NCBI RefSeq assembly: GCF_004341945.1
Contig: NZ_SMBP01000013.1
Span: 1-64,000, forward strand
Length of the DNA: 64,000 nt
Origin: Longicatena caecimuris
GTDB lineage: Bacteria; Bacillota_I; Bacilli_A; Erysipelotrichales; Erysipelotrichaceae
Direction: 5' to 3'
The notes beneath the pieces are model-generated. The model was not told where the DNA came from. It ran no database searches and was given only the letters and a program-made list of their open reading frames with translations. Positions within the stretch are counted from its first letter, which is position 1, and each line of letters opens with the position of its first letter. Shown one piece after another: positions 9,638-17,882 of this stretch. The position numbers and the translations under genes were made by a program.

Positions 9638-10696
9638 ATGAATCAATTACTTGAAGAAGCTTTGCAATATGCGCGTGAGAATGGATGCAGTGATTTACAT
9701 TTGAATGTAGATGGTCCGGCAATGATTCGTAAAAATGGAAAGCTGATTGAATTTCCTAAACAGTTTGATAATGCACAAACAACAGAAATGATCTTATCCA
9801 TGTTGAATGATTTGCAAATGGAACAGTTGAAACAGGGAAAAGATATTGACTTTACGTATGTTGATCAAATGCATGAACGTCAACGTGTGAATGTATATCG
9901 ACAACAAGATAAGTTAGCAGCGGCTATTCGTATTATTGATAATCGTATTCGTTCCTTAGAGGAATTGATGCTGCCGGATGTTCTTAAAAACTTAGCAATG
10001 GAACCACGTGGTTTGGTACTTGTGACAGGTCCTACCGGAAGTGGGAAATCTACCACATTGGCAGCTATCATGCAGTATATCAATGAGCGTAGAGATTGTC
10101 ATATCTTAACGATTGAGGATCCAGTAGAGTATTTATATGAACGCTCGAAAGCTTTGATTCATCAACGTGAAATCGGATGTGATGTTGATTCCTTTGATAC
10201 GGCATTACGCAGTGCAATGCGTGAAGATCCGGATGTTATTTTAGTTGGAGAAATGCGTGATTATGAAACGATAGCAGCAGTAGTTACTTTGGCGGAAACT
10301 GGACATTTAGTATTTTCCACCTTACATACGATTGGTGCAGCTAAAACAATTGATCGGATCATTGATGTGTTTCCTCCTCATAAACAGGAACAGATCCGTA
10401 TGCAAATATCAGGAATCTTACGTGCGGTAATCACACAGCAATTACTTCCAACACTAGATGGAAAAGGCAGAGTAGCTGCTTTGGAAATCATGGTTGGAAA
10501 TGATGCGATTAGCAGTATGATTCGTGATAATAAGGTACATCAGATCAATTCGCAGATTCAAACAGGGGCAAAAGATGGCATGCAGACATTGAATTTTGCG
10601 TTAGCTAAGCTTGTGCGTACACAGAAAATTGGGTTGGATATTGCGGAGAAATATAGTGATGATGCAAAAGAATTACGTCAGTATTTAGGCATGTGA
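9638..10696 (+). CDS. pilT: type IV pilus retraction ATPase PilT
   Basis: PilT depolymerises pili, powering twitching and retraction. The protein is 352 aa, lacks the large N1 domain and zinc motif of PilB, and has Walker A GPTGSGKST (131-139), Walker B-like DPDVILVGEMRD and the His box STLHT. A PilT-type IIDVFPPHKQEQIR segment follows. The start ATG lies 8 bp after pilB, behind AGGAGG. Its presence argues that these are dynamic pili rather than a static competence pseudopilus. It is the last gene of the operon, and a T-run follows its stop at about 10709-10715. Confidence 0.95.
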   Translation: MNQLLEEALQYARENGCSDLHLNVDGPAMIRKNGKLIEFPKQFDNAQTTEMILSMLNDLQMEQLKQGKDIDFTYVDQMHERQRVNVYRQQDKLAAAIRIIDNRIRSLEELMLPDVLKNLAMEPRGLVLVTGPTGSGKSTTLAAIMQYINERRDCHILTIEDPVEYLYERSKALIHQREIGCDVDSFDTALRSAMREDPDVILVGEMRDYETIAAVVTLAETGHLVFSTLHTIGAAKTIDRIIDVFPPHKQEQIRMQISGILRAVITQQLLPTLDGKGRVAALEIMVGNDAISSMIRDNKVHQINSQIQTGAKDGMQTLNFALAKLVRTQKIGLDIAEKYSDDAKELRQYLGM

Positions 10697-11066
10697 GAAA
10701 TCATGTGCTTTTTTTGTTGCTGTAAGAATTTACAGATGTAGATATAAAAACAAAAAGCAGATCCGTCCTTTTTGTTTTCGGTGTGCTATAAAAGAAATTA
10801 GAGAAACTATTAGGATAGATGTGTTTTTAAAGTGGACCTATGTAGGGAAAGGAGGTTGAGAAAATATTATTTTACATAGTTAAAAGCATATAAGTGGAAA
10901 TGATTTTGCGAAATTTTCTCAAAAATGAAGTTGATATATTGAAAAAAATTTAAATAAATTATATTATAATAACTAATAATAGTCCAAGAAAGAGGACTTG
11001 GGTAATTGTGTTGCTTAAGTGCTAGAGAGTAAATTTTCAAAATAAGTGATGAAAGGAGATTGAAAT
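10697..11066 (+). other. intergenic region: direct-repeat copy A and promoter of the two-gene module
   Basis: The left part holds direct-repeat copy A. The right part is very A/T-rich, with promoter-like TATATT (10960-10965) and TATAAT (10965-10970) preceded by TTGAAA (10939-10944). A small hairpin AGTCC...GGACT (about 10981-10998) lies in the presumed leader of the next gene. No protein-coding frame is convincing here. Confidence 0.5.
10705..10832 (+). repeat. direct repeat copy A (~128 bp)
   Basis: This segment is repeated in the same orientation at 12676-12805. The best-conserved core runs from the TTTTTGTTTTCGGTGTGCTA element (10769-10788) through AGAGAAACTATTAGGATAG to GTGTTTTTA (10828). 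The outer part is similar but more diverged (GTGCTTTTTTTGTTG against GTGCCTTTTTTGTTG). The two copies bracket the gene pair at 11067-12300, so copy A marks the left boundary of an inserted or duplicated block. Confidence 0.8.
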
Positions 11067-11510
11067 ATGACGACTAGTGAAGCTGAAGAATTGATTACAA
11101 TTTTAAAAAAATTGTTAGCAAAAAAGTTCGAAATTCCTAATATCGGATATGATAAAGAATATGAAATACAAGGTATAGACAATCCTAGATTCAAGTTCTT
11201 CTTTATTATTAATAGGAAGGTTCGAATTAGTAATAAATGTACATATATAGTACGTGATAAAAATACTGGAATTAATTTGTTGCGTTTGGATATAGGAAAT
11301 GTGGAGCATAAAAACCCTAACGGCGAAAGAATTCAAGGACCTCATCTTCATATTTTTAAAGATAATTATAATACTAATAATAACATACCTTATGCTATTA
11401 GATTTGATATAAATGATCCATCTTTAGTTGCTAATTGTGTAGCTTTCCTAAAAAAGTTTAATGTAATTGAATATCCTACGATTGTTGAACAAGCAGTTTT
11501 ATTTAATTAA
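11067..11510 (+). CDS. DUF6978-like protein, first gene of a repeat-bounded pair
   Basis: A 147 aa soluble protein of unknown function. The central block, LLRLDIGNVEHKNPNG, followed by GPHLHIF and a C-terminal FNVIEYPT, matches what I remember of DUF6978 proteins: a conserved LRLD, H-x-NPxG, HLHIY and a hydrophobic C-terminus. The assignment is from memory and needs a profile search. An AAAGGAG ribosome binding site is 8 nt from the ATG. The next gene starts 37 bp downstream on the same strand, so the two are probably one transcript. Base composition is more A/T-rich than the neighbouring pil genes, and the pair lies between direct repeats, which suggests horizontal arrival. Confidence 0.6.
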   Translation: MTTSEAEELITILKKLLAKKFEIPNIGYDKEYEIQGIDNPRFKFFFIINRKVRISNKCTYIVRDKNTGINLLRLDIGNVEHKNPNGERIQGPHLHIFKDNYNTNNNIPYAIRFDINDPSLVANCVAFLKKFNVIEYPTIVEQAVLFN

Positions 11511-11547
11511 ATTATGAAGTATACTTATTATGAAGGAGGTGGTATTT

Positions 11548-12300
11548 GTGAATATCAACGAATTAATAAACGATTATTATAATTTTATAAAAAATAATAT
11601 TAAAGTAAAAGAAATAAATGGTTTTCATGAAATTACGACTCCTTTTTTGGATCATTTTAATGATTATATACAGGTTTACATAAGTATTAATGGTGATGAA
11701 ATAACCATAACTGATGATTCATATACTATAAGTAATTTAAGAGCTGGAGGACTTTCTTTTTCAGAAAAGAGAATTATTTTAATAGAAAAAATATGTGCAC
11801 AATTTGGGATGAAATTAGAAGAGGATGAAATATTTGCAAGAACTAGTAGAGATGATTTTGGAGCGAAACTTGATGCTATATTACAATGCATTGTTAAAGT
11901 AGATGATTTGTGTTATACATCTAGAGAAAATGTTGCCAATTTTTTCAGTGAAGATGTAAAAGAATATTTTTTGAAAAAAGAATTGTATTTTACGGAAAAT
12001 GTTTCTTTAGTCGGTAAATCAGGGTTCCCATTTTGCTTTGATATGTCATTCCAACGCACTAAATTAAAACCCACACGTTGGGTTAATATAGTGAATAAGG
12101 CTTCGAAAACAAATTGCATTGCCACCTCATTTGGATGGGATGATACTGCAGCATTGCGAGACGAAAATGAGCAAATGTTTGTCATTATAAATGATAAAAA
12201 TCCAATAGACAAAGGTGTTATTGACGGTTTTAAAAACTTAAATATAAATCCAATATACTGGAGTAATATAGAAGAAAGCTTAGATTTATTTACAAATTAA
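11548..12300 (+). CDS. DUF1828/DUF1829-like protein, second gene of the pair
   Basis: A 250 aa soluble protein. The N-terminal half (about 15-100) has the DUF1828 look: an ITTPFLDHFNDYIQVYI stretch, then DEITITDDSYTISNLRAGG. The C-terminal half (about 130-235) has the DUF1829 look: VSLVGKSGFPFCFDMSF...KLKPTRWVNIVNKA and a terminal FVIINDK...YWSNIEE. The biochemical role of these families is unknown to me. An ATG at 11530 lies upstream of, and reads through, the strong AAGGAGGTGG site (11533-11542), so I choose GTG 11548, 8 nt downstream. Paired with the DUF6978-like gene; the arrangement is compatible with a two-component defence or toxin-antitoxin module, but that is inference. Confidence 0.6.
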   Translation: MNINELINDYYNFIKNNIKVKEINGFHEITTPFLDHFNDYIQVYISINGDEITITDDSYTISNLRAGGLSFSEKRIILIEKICAQFGMKLEEDEIFARTSRDDFGAKLDAILQCIVKVDDLCYTSRENVANFFSEDVKEYFLKKELYFTENVSLVGKSGFPFCFDMSFQRTKLKPTRWVNIVNKASKTNCIATSFGWDDTAALRDENEQMFVIINDKNPIDKGVIDGFKNLNINPIYWSNIEESLDLFTN

Positions 12301-12814
12301 TAAAAGTTTAGTTATTCAAAAGGAAATATAGTAATTATTCTATTGAATAAGAACAGCATTTTTACTCTAATAAAAAAATATATCTAGTTTTACCATCTCT
12401 TTTTTTCAGTATCGTATAACTACTGGTTAAACAATAAACATGATGATTCAGAGATAATGCATTTTTTATCAAACATGAAAAGTTATTTATACCATTGTAA
12501 ATTGTCAGATTCTATGAATATTTTGAGAATGTATATTACTAAACTTTTCGTCATAATACAAAGATATTATTTGGAATAGATACCTTACTAGAGGTATCTA
12601 CACAAAAACTTAGAAATGGTAAAAAACAGCAACACTAAAGTTTAAACATTTGGCACACTAACACACTATTTTAGAGTGCCTTTTTTGTTGGTTAAAGAAT
12701 TTAAAACATACAAAAAGCACACCCATCTTTTTTGTTTTCGGTGTGCTATAGGTGTGCTATAAAAGAAATAAGAGAAACTATTAGGATAGATGTGTTTTTA
12801 TAAAGATTTTTCTA
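12301..12814. other. intergenic region with a possible gene remnant, a hairpin and direct-repeat copy B
   Basis: This stretch follows the DUF1828-like gene. A 40-codon frame (ATG 12457 to TAG 12579) is preceded by further open codons back to about 12390, but no convincing ribosome binding site precedes it and I recognise nothing in it; it could be a gene remnant. A hairpin AGATACC/GGTATCT lies at about 12578-12599. The right end is direct-repeat copy B, which ends about 10 bp from the stop of the convergent peptidase gene. Confidence 0.45.
12676..12805 (+). repeat. direct repeat copy B (~130 bp)
   Basis: Second copy of the repeat at 10705-10832, same orientation, about 1.97 kb further on. 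This copy contains a short tandem duplication of GGTGTGCTATA (about 12740-12760) that is absent from copy A. It also has a cleaner hairpin, AGCACACC with GGTGTGCT, which could act as a terminator between the convergent genes. The two copies enclose the DUF6978/DUF1828 pair. Confidence 0.8.
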
Positions 12815-13495
12815 TTATGGATCAATAACTGTAGGTGTTCTGCCAATACCTACTACTTCATTCACAAGACGTGTCCATGTTCCGCAACCACTTATGCCAT
12901 CTGCTGTTAATCCATTATTACGTTGGTAAGCGATAAGAGCGGCGCGAGTATTACTTCCAAAGGCGCCATCCAATGTTTGTGTGCTATAACCTAAAGCATT
13001 TAAAGCATCTTGTAAAATGAGCACATACACACCTCGACTGCCTTGTCGCAGGGTAGGATAACCAGCACTGCACGCAGGAGTGCCATAACGTTTATCGAAA
13101 TGAACCCATGTCGGTGTCATTGAAATAGGCTCTACATATACCCAAACACCTAGATTCTTTGCGACATTCCATATCCGATTTCGCTGTGTTTGCGACAACG
13201 CCTGACCGACATCAAAGGATACCCCTGCATAATGCTGGGACTGTCTGCCATGCCCGCCTTCCCATATACGTTTAAAGGCATAACGAAAGGGAATGGGAGC
13301 GCCATAAGATCGTCTTGTCGCGTTCCAGGATTCCATGGCAGCATTCGTCGTCCATAAAACATTAGAACGTGAAGAACCACGGAACTCACTTACCCGCATG
13401 GTATCACCATACACATATGGCATAGTGTCATTTTCACTCAAATCAAAAACTTCTAAAGCTTCGCTATATACATCATAAACGATAACTTTTGCCAC
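12815..13495 (-). CDS. M15-type D-Ala-D-Ala carboxypeptidase-like protein with C-terminal peptidoglycan-binding domain
   Basis: A 226 aa cell-wall hydrolase. The catalytic part (about 30-145) shows SQHYAGVSFDVG, matching the SxHxxGxAxD zinc motif of M15 peptidases, and a later TWVHFD that would supply the last His. The C-terminal part (about 155-222) is a PG_binding_1 repeat (LRQGSRGVYVLILQDAL, then DGAFGSNTRAAL and TADGISGCGTW). No signal peptide is visible, so export would need another route, as for some spore or phage-type lysins. The frame is open upstream to 13660, but an AAGGAGG site sits 8 nt before GTG 13495 (VAKVIVYD), which I take as the start; the nearby ATG is out of frame. Convergent with pilT and the inserted module, divergent from oleate hydratase. 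Confidence 0.8.
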   Translation of the reverse strand: MAKVIVYDVYSEALEVFDLSENDTMPYVYGDTMRVSEFRGSSRSNVLWTTNAAMESWNATRRSYGAPIPFRYAFKRIWEGGHGRQSQHYAGVSFDVGQALSQTQRNRIWNVAKNLGVWVYVEPISMTPTWVHFDKRYGTPACSAGYPTLRQGSRGVYVLILQDALNALGYSTQTLDGAFGSNTRAALIAYQRNNGLTADGISGCGTWTRLVNEVVGIGRTPTVIDP

Positions 13496-13745
13496 ATGAA
13501 GAACCTCCTTTCTTTCCACTTTATGAAATTTCTGGACAAATGGTATGGGGTAAATCCACAAACTTCCTTGAAAACAGTTACAAAGCAAAAATATTAGCTT
13601 ATGCAGATATTGGTGATTTCTGAACTTGCTATATTTAAGTATCATAAACAAATCATACAAAAAAACATATATGTATAGATACTTTCCAAATGGAAATGAC
13701 TATACTTAAATTGTAGATAAACATACAGAAGAGAGGAATATCATT

Positions 13746-15458
13746 ATGAAACAGGAAAATGTAAAAAAACTCATTATCGCAACAAGTGTGGCAGCCGGCG
13801 CCGGTGTAGCCGCAGGCGTTGTAAAACGTATGCAAGAAAGAAATAGGGAAACTGCTCGTTGTAAAGTTTCATCAGGACGTGAAGGAGAGCGCCAAGCTTA
13901 CTTAATTGGTGGAGGTTTGGCAACGATGGCAGCAGCTGCCTATTTACTGCAGGATGGTGGATTTCATGGAGAAAATATTCATATCATAGAAGGTTTACCG
14001 ATCCTTGGCGGCAGTAATGATGGTGCCGGCAATATGCAAAACGGTTTTGTTTGTCGTGGCGGTAGAATGTTGAATGAAGAAACTTATGAAAATTTCTGGG
14101 ATTTATTCTCAACGATTCCATCTCTCGATTGGAAAGGGAAAAGCGTTACAGAAGAAATTTTAAACTTTGATCATTTGCATCCTACGCATGCACAAGCACG
14201 TTTAATAGATCGCTATGGAGTAATTCAGGATGTTACCAGCATGCAGTTCAACAACACTGATCGGGTGTTGATGACAAAACTTCTGGCAACCCCTGAGGAA
14301 AAATTGGATAATGTGACCATTGAAGAATGGTTTGCGAACAGTCCTCATTTTTTTACAACGAATTTCTGGTATATGTGGCAGACAACATTCGCTTTCCAGA
14401 AATGGTCAAGCGCATTTGAATTCCGCCGGTACATGAACCGCATGATCTTAGAATTCCCACGTATTGAAACCTTAGAAGGTGTTACACGTACACCATATAA
14501 CCAATATGAATCCGTTATTCTTCCTTTAAAGGCATATTTGGATGGCTTTGGTGTTGATTTTAGCATCAAGGCAGTTGTGAAGGATATTGATTTTAAAGAG
14601 GATGCCATTACAGTTACTGACATTCATCTCAATGAAAATGGCAAAGAGCGTACCATTCATCTAAATGAAGAAGATATTTGTATCATGACCAATGGCTGTA
14701 TGACTGATAATGCTACTTTAGGCGACTATCATCACGCTCCAGCGTTTACCCCGGATGCCCCTATGAGTGGAGAATTATGGCGTAAGGTTGCTGAAAAGAA
14801 ACCTTCACTAGGTGATCCAACACCATTCTTTGGCAAACCTGAGGAAACAAATTGGGAAAGTTTCACAGTCACGATGAAAGGTAATAAGCTGTTAAAGATG
14901 ATTGAGCAATTCTCAGGGAATATCCCAGGCAGCGGAGCGTTAATGACATTTAAAGACTCTAGCTGGCTGATGAGCATTGTAGTTGCCGCACAACCGCATT
15001 TTAAAGCGCAAGATGCGGATACCACGATTTTCTGGGGCTATGGTCTCTATACCAAGGCAATCGGAGATTATGTTAAAAAACCTATGCGGGAATGTACAGG
15101 AGAAGAACTGTTGCTTGAGTTATTAGGACATCTGCATTTTGAAAAGGATACGAAGGATATTCTTGAAACTGTAGTGAATGTCATTCCTTGCATGATGCCA
15201 TACATTGATTCCCAATTCCAACCACGTGCGAAATCTGATCGTCCACTGGTTGTGCCTGAAGGTTCTACAAACTTTGCGATGATTTCTCAGTTTGTTGAGA
15301 TTCCAGAGGATATGGTCTTTACTGAAGAATACAGCGTCCGTGCAGCACGTATTGCTGTGTATACGTTGTTAGGCATTGATAAGAAGATATGTCCGGTAAC
15401 ACCATACAATAGAAATCCCAAAGTATTAGCAGTAGCAGCAAAAACAATGTTGCGTTAA
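13746..15458 (+). CDS. ohyA: oleate hydratase (FAD-dependent fatty acid double-bond hydratase)
   Basis: Adds water to the cis-9 double bond of unsaturated fatty acids, giving 10-hydroxystearate from oleate (EC 4.2.1.53); known in gut bacteria and linked to detoxifying host fatty acids. The FAD Rossmann motif is LIGGGLATMAAAAYL (about 52-66), followed by the family blocks GGSNDGAGN and RGGRMLNEETYENFWDL. The length of 570 aa fits the myosin-cross-reactive-antigen family. Odd feature: an N-terminal extension of about 45 residues contains a Gly/Ala-rich hydrophobic stretch (about 9-26), which could anchor the enzyme to the membrane. The start is ATG 13746, behind GAGAGGA. Monocistronic, ending at a strong bidirectional terminator. 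Confidence 0.95.
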   Translation: MKQENVKKLIIATSVAAGAGVAAGVVKRMQERNRETARCKVSSGREGERQAYLIGGGLATMAAAAYLLQDGGFHGENIHIIEGLPILGGSNDGAGNMQNGFVCRGGRMLNEETYENFWDLFSTIPSLDWKGKSVTEEILNFDHLHPTHAQARLIDRYGVIQDVTSMQFNNTDRVLMTKLLATPEEKLDNVTIEEWFANSPHFFTTNFWYMWQTTFAFQKWSSAFEFRRYMNRMILEFPRIETLEGVTRTPYNQYESVILPLKAYLDGFGVDFSIKAVVKDIDFKEDAITVTDIHLNENGKERTIHLNEEDICIMTNGCMTDNATLGDYHHAPAFTPDAPMSGELWRKVAEKKPSLGDPTPFFGKPEETNWESFTVTMKGNKLLKMIEQFSGNIPGSGALMTFKDSSWLMSIVVAAQPHFKAQDADTTIFWGYGLYTKAIGDYVKKPMRECTGEELLLELLGHLHFEKDTKDILETVVNVIPCMMPYIDSQFQPRAKSDRPLVVPEGSTNFAMISQFVEIPEDMVFTEEYSVRAARIAVYTLLGIDKKICPVTPYNRNPKVLAVAAKTMLR

Positions 15459-15468
15459 TAAAAAAAGA

Positions 15469-15500
15469 CACCGGTGAAGCTACCCTTCATCGGTGTTTTC
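15469..15500. terminator. bidirectional terminator between ohyA and the convergent small membrane protein gene
   Basis: ACACCGGTGAAG (15469-15480) pairs with CTTCATCGGTGT (15486-15497) with one wobble or mismatch. There is an A run on the left and a T run on the right, so it can end transcription from both convergent genes. Confidence 0.85.
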
Positions 15501-15809
15501 TCATGCAATGATTTGAATCTTTACATCATAGGTATGTGAAGATTGTTTGATATGTAGGATATAGTTGCCGGTTTTATCTGTGTTGACTTGGGACATGTCC
15601 ATTTCTACTTTTTTGGGATTGGTGATGCCTTTTACATAATAAGTTGCTTTCTTTGGCAAGACTTCACCTTTATGAAAGGTAAAAACTTTTTGGCGGGCAG
15701 CCAAAGCTTTCCCATTGGCACCTACACCAATCATATAGATTAGTAACAATAGGACAACACCAACGCCTATATAAAACCAAGTCTGTTTTCTTTTCATCTT
15801 TATCACCAT
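15501..15809 (-). CDS. small membrane-anchored protein with a bacterial Ig-like (DUF5011-type) domain
   Basis: A 102 aa protein: basic N-terminus, one TM helix (about 12-28), then an extracytoplasmic beta-rich domain (about 42-100). The KGEVLPKKATYYVKGITNP...VNTDKTGNYILHIKQSS pattern resembles the Ig-like DUF5011 fold (V-D-T-x-K-x-G-x-Y). The function is unknown; such domains usually mediate wall or surface contacts. A second ATG four codons in (MKRKQT) is an alternative start. Convergent with ohyA, with which it shares a terminator. Confidence 0.6.
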   Translation of the reverse strand: MVIKMKRKQTWFYIGVGVVLLLLIYMIGVGANGKALAARQKVFTFHKGEVLPKKATYYVKGITNPKKVEMDMSQVNTDKTGNYILHIKQSSHTYDVKIQIIA

Positions 15810-15883
15810 GCCTATTGTATCGCAAATAAGGGTAAAATACTATGATGAAATCGATGAAGCAAAAGAAATATGATGAAAGTACA

Positions 15884-15912
15884 AAATAAAAACGATGATA
15901 GGAATCATCGCT
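15884..15912 (-). terminator. intrinsic terminator of tRNA-Gly
   Basis: On the minus strand CGATGAT and ATCATCG (15893-15899 and 15904-15910) form a 7 bp hairpin followed by TTTTTATTTTG. It lies just downstream of the 3' end of the tRNA. Confidence 0.7.
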
Positions 15913-15924
15913 TATCGTTCTTAA

Positions 15925-15998
15925 TGGAGCGGGTGATGAGAATCGAACTCACGTAGTCAGCTTGGAAGGCTGAAGTTCTACCATTGAACTACACCCGC
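15925..15998 (-). tRNA. tRNA-Gly (anticodon TCC)
   Basis: The minus strand reads GCGGGTG...CACCCGC as a 7 bp acceptor stem, then T and an encoded CCA (15925-15927). The D-arm (GTAGTTCAATGGTAGAAC), the anticodon arm TCAGC-CTTCCAA-GCTGA with TCC at 34-36, and the T-arm GTTCGATTC are all present. The molecule is 74 nt. TCC decodes GGA and, by wobble, GGG codons. It stands alone, with its own terminator. Confidence 0.97.
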
Positions 15999-16083
15999 AT
16001 CTTGATTGCGTTAATAATATACAATATTTTTGTGAATTTGACAATACCTTTTTGTAAAAAAGAGCCATCTATATTCGCAAAAG

Positions 16084-16112
16084 AAAAAGCCATCCGGATA
16101 GATGGCTTTGAA
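16084..16112 (-). terminator. intrinsic terminator after the AIM24-family gene
   Basis: AAAGCCATC (16086-16094) and GATGGCTTT (16101-16109) form a hairpin. On the minus strand it is followed by TTTTTCTTTTG, ending the convergent-side transcript of the AIM24-family gene. Confidence 0.75.
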
Positions 16113-16124
16113 AGGAAGCATGGT

Positions 16125-16802
16125 TTATTGGTGTGGTACAATATCGATGATACGATCAGCTAAGACAGAGAATGGCATGGTTTGTAACCATACTTTGCCC
16201 GGACCTTTACAGGTTGCCAAGAAGAAACCTTCACCACTTAAAAACTTATTTTTTAAACCTTTTACTGTTGTGATATCAAAATCCACATGCTCTTCAAACA
16301 TCGCGATATAGCCTTGATCGATCTTTAACAGCTGTCCTGGTTGTAACTCCTTCTCGACAATATCACCATCAATTTCTAAGAAGGCAGTTCCCGGTCCTAT
16401 CAGTTTTTGCAGGATAAAACCTTCTCCGCCAAAGAAACCGGCTCCTAAACGCTTACGGAAGAATGGTTGCAGGGTGACACTGTCTTCCGCAGCTAGAAAG
16501 GCTGTTTTCTGAATGATGATGCATTCTCCATCACCTAAGGTAATGGGTAAGATCTTACCGGGGAAACTAGAGCCAAAGGCAATCTCACTATTATCGTTGC
16601 CGGCAGTATAGGTTGTTAAGAAAATAGATTCACCAGCCATAGCTCGGCCTAATCCTTTTAGTAAACCACCACGTGTATTCGCATACATTTCAAATCCATC
16701 ATCCATCCAGCACATGCCACCGGATTCGGTAAATACTTTTTCATCTTTTTGTAAATGACAAACAACAACCGGTAATTGCCCGCCTTCGATTTCATATTCC
16801 AT
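16125..16802 (-). CDS. AIM24 / TIGR00266-family protein
   Basis: A 225 aa protein of the AIM24 family, which has a double-stranded beta-helix fold resembling TRAP (tryptophan RNA-binding attenuation protein). The biochemical role in bacteria is not established. Family blocks are visible: an N-terminal EYEIEGGQLPVVVCHL, the GGMCWMDDGFEMYANTRGGL segment (normally around residues 30-50), GESIFLTTYTA, LGAGFFGGEGFILQKLIGPGTAFLEIDGDIVE and LSGEGFFLATCKGPGKVWLQT near the C-terminus. An in-frame ATG at 16826 lies upstream, but AGGAGG sits about 8 nt before ATG 16802, which I prefer. No TM segment; probably cytosolic. Confidence 0.85.
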   Translation of the reverse strand: MEYEIEGGQLPVVVCHLQKDEKVFTESGGMCWMDDGFEMYANTRGGLLKGLGRAMAGESIFLTTYTAGNDNSEIAFGSSFPGKILPITLGDGECIIIQKTAFLAAEDSVTLQPFFRKRLGAGFFGGEGFILQKLIGPGTAFLEIDGDIVEKELQPGQLLKIDQGYIAMFEEHVDFDITTVKGLKNKFLSGEGFFLATCKGPGKVWLQTMPFSVLADRIIDIVPHQ

Positions 16803-16913
16803 TTTAAAAGCCTCCTTTTTTTTCATTATAACAAAGAATCAAACATATGAAAATGACTTCTTTACGAGTTGTATCTCCTTGCGTTACAATAAAGGAAAAG
16901 GAAGGTAACGTCT

Positions 16914-17882
16914 ATGAAAAATATCGGTATCATGGGATTAGGAAAGATTTCACATCGTGTTGCAAAGGGGATTGCCTATGCACACAATGCACAGCTATAT
17001 GCGGTAGCATCGCGAAATATCGCACACGCTCAAGATTTTCAAAAACAACATCCTTGCCCCAAAGCCTATGGGAGCTATGAGGGAATGCTGCATGATCCTC
17101 AGGTAGATATGGTGTATATCTGTACCCCTAATTATTTGCATTATACACATATCATGGCATGCTTACAGCATCATAAGCATGTAGTATGTGAAAAACCATT
17201 TGTTGCTAATCATGAGCAAGTAGTGGAGTGTTTTGCCTTTGCGAAAAAACAAGGATGTTTTTTAATGGAGGCAGAAAAAACGATTTTTACTCCTTTAAAT
17301 CAGACCATTCAACAAATGATACAGGATGGAGCAATCGGGCAATTGAGCTATATTGAGGCAAGTTATGGTTATGATCTTGGTAAGGAAAATATGCCGGATG
17401 ATTTTTGGGGCTATCGTCAAGAAGATGGTGGCTGTAGTTATGATGTCGGTGTATACCCATTGGTTTATGCAAACTTTTTTGCCAATAGCAGACTTGTGTC
17501 CTGCAAAGATATGGTCCATCTTACGCAAAAAGGATATGATGATTTTATGCAATGTTTATTGCAATATGAAAATGGCATCATGGCTAGTATTCGCAGCTGT
17601 TGGAATATGACAGTTGAAAATAAGGGGTTTTTATATGGAGATAACGGCTATATCGTTTGTGAAAATTTTTGGAAGAACACCGAGGCACTTCTTGTGAAAG
17701 AGGATGGGCAAGAGAAGATTCAAGTTTGTATGGAGAGTGATTTTACACCGGAAATCGAACATGCTGTAGATTGCATGGAACAAGGACTATTGGAAAGTCC
17801 GCTAATGTCACAGGCAGCCAGTATGGAGGTCATGCGGGTATTGGATCAGATCAAAGGAAGAACCTGTGTAGGAGTGAAATAA
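16914..17882 (+). CDS. Gfo/Idh/MocA-family oxidoreductase
   Basis: A 322 aa NAD(P)-dependent sugar or cyclitol dehydrogenase-like protein. The N-terminal Rossmann fold begins GIMGLGKISHRVAKGI (about 4-19), a variant of GxGxxA/G. The family's C-E-K-P motif is VVCEKPFVAN (about 90-98), and YDVGVYPLVYANFF is the substrate-side block carrying the usual D-x-G-x-Y/H. The substrate cannot be assigned. The start is ATG 16914 behind AAGGAAGGT. It lies 64 bp upstream of metY on the same strand, but a connection to methionine metabolism is not evident. Confidence 0.88.
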   Translation: MKNIGIMGLGKISHRVAKGIAYAHNAQLYAVASRNIAHAQDFQKQHPCPKAYGSYEGMLHDPQVDMVYICTPNYLHYTHIMACLQHHKHVVCEKPFVANHEQVVECFAFAKKQGCFLMEAEKTIFTPLNQTIQQMIQDGAIGQLSYIEASYGYDLGKENMPDDFWGYRQEDGGCSYDVGVYPLVYANFFANSRLVSCKDMVHLTQKGYDDFMQCLLQYENGIMASIRSCWNMTVENKGFLYGDNGYIVCENFWKNTEALLVKEDGQEKIQVCMESDFTPEIEHAVDCMEQGLLESPLMSQAASMEVMRVLDQIKGRTCVGVK

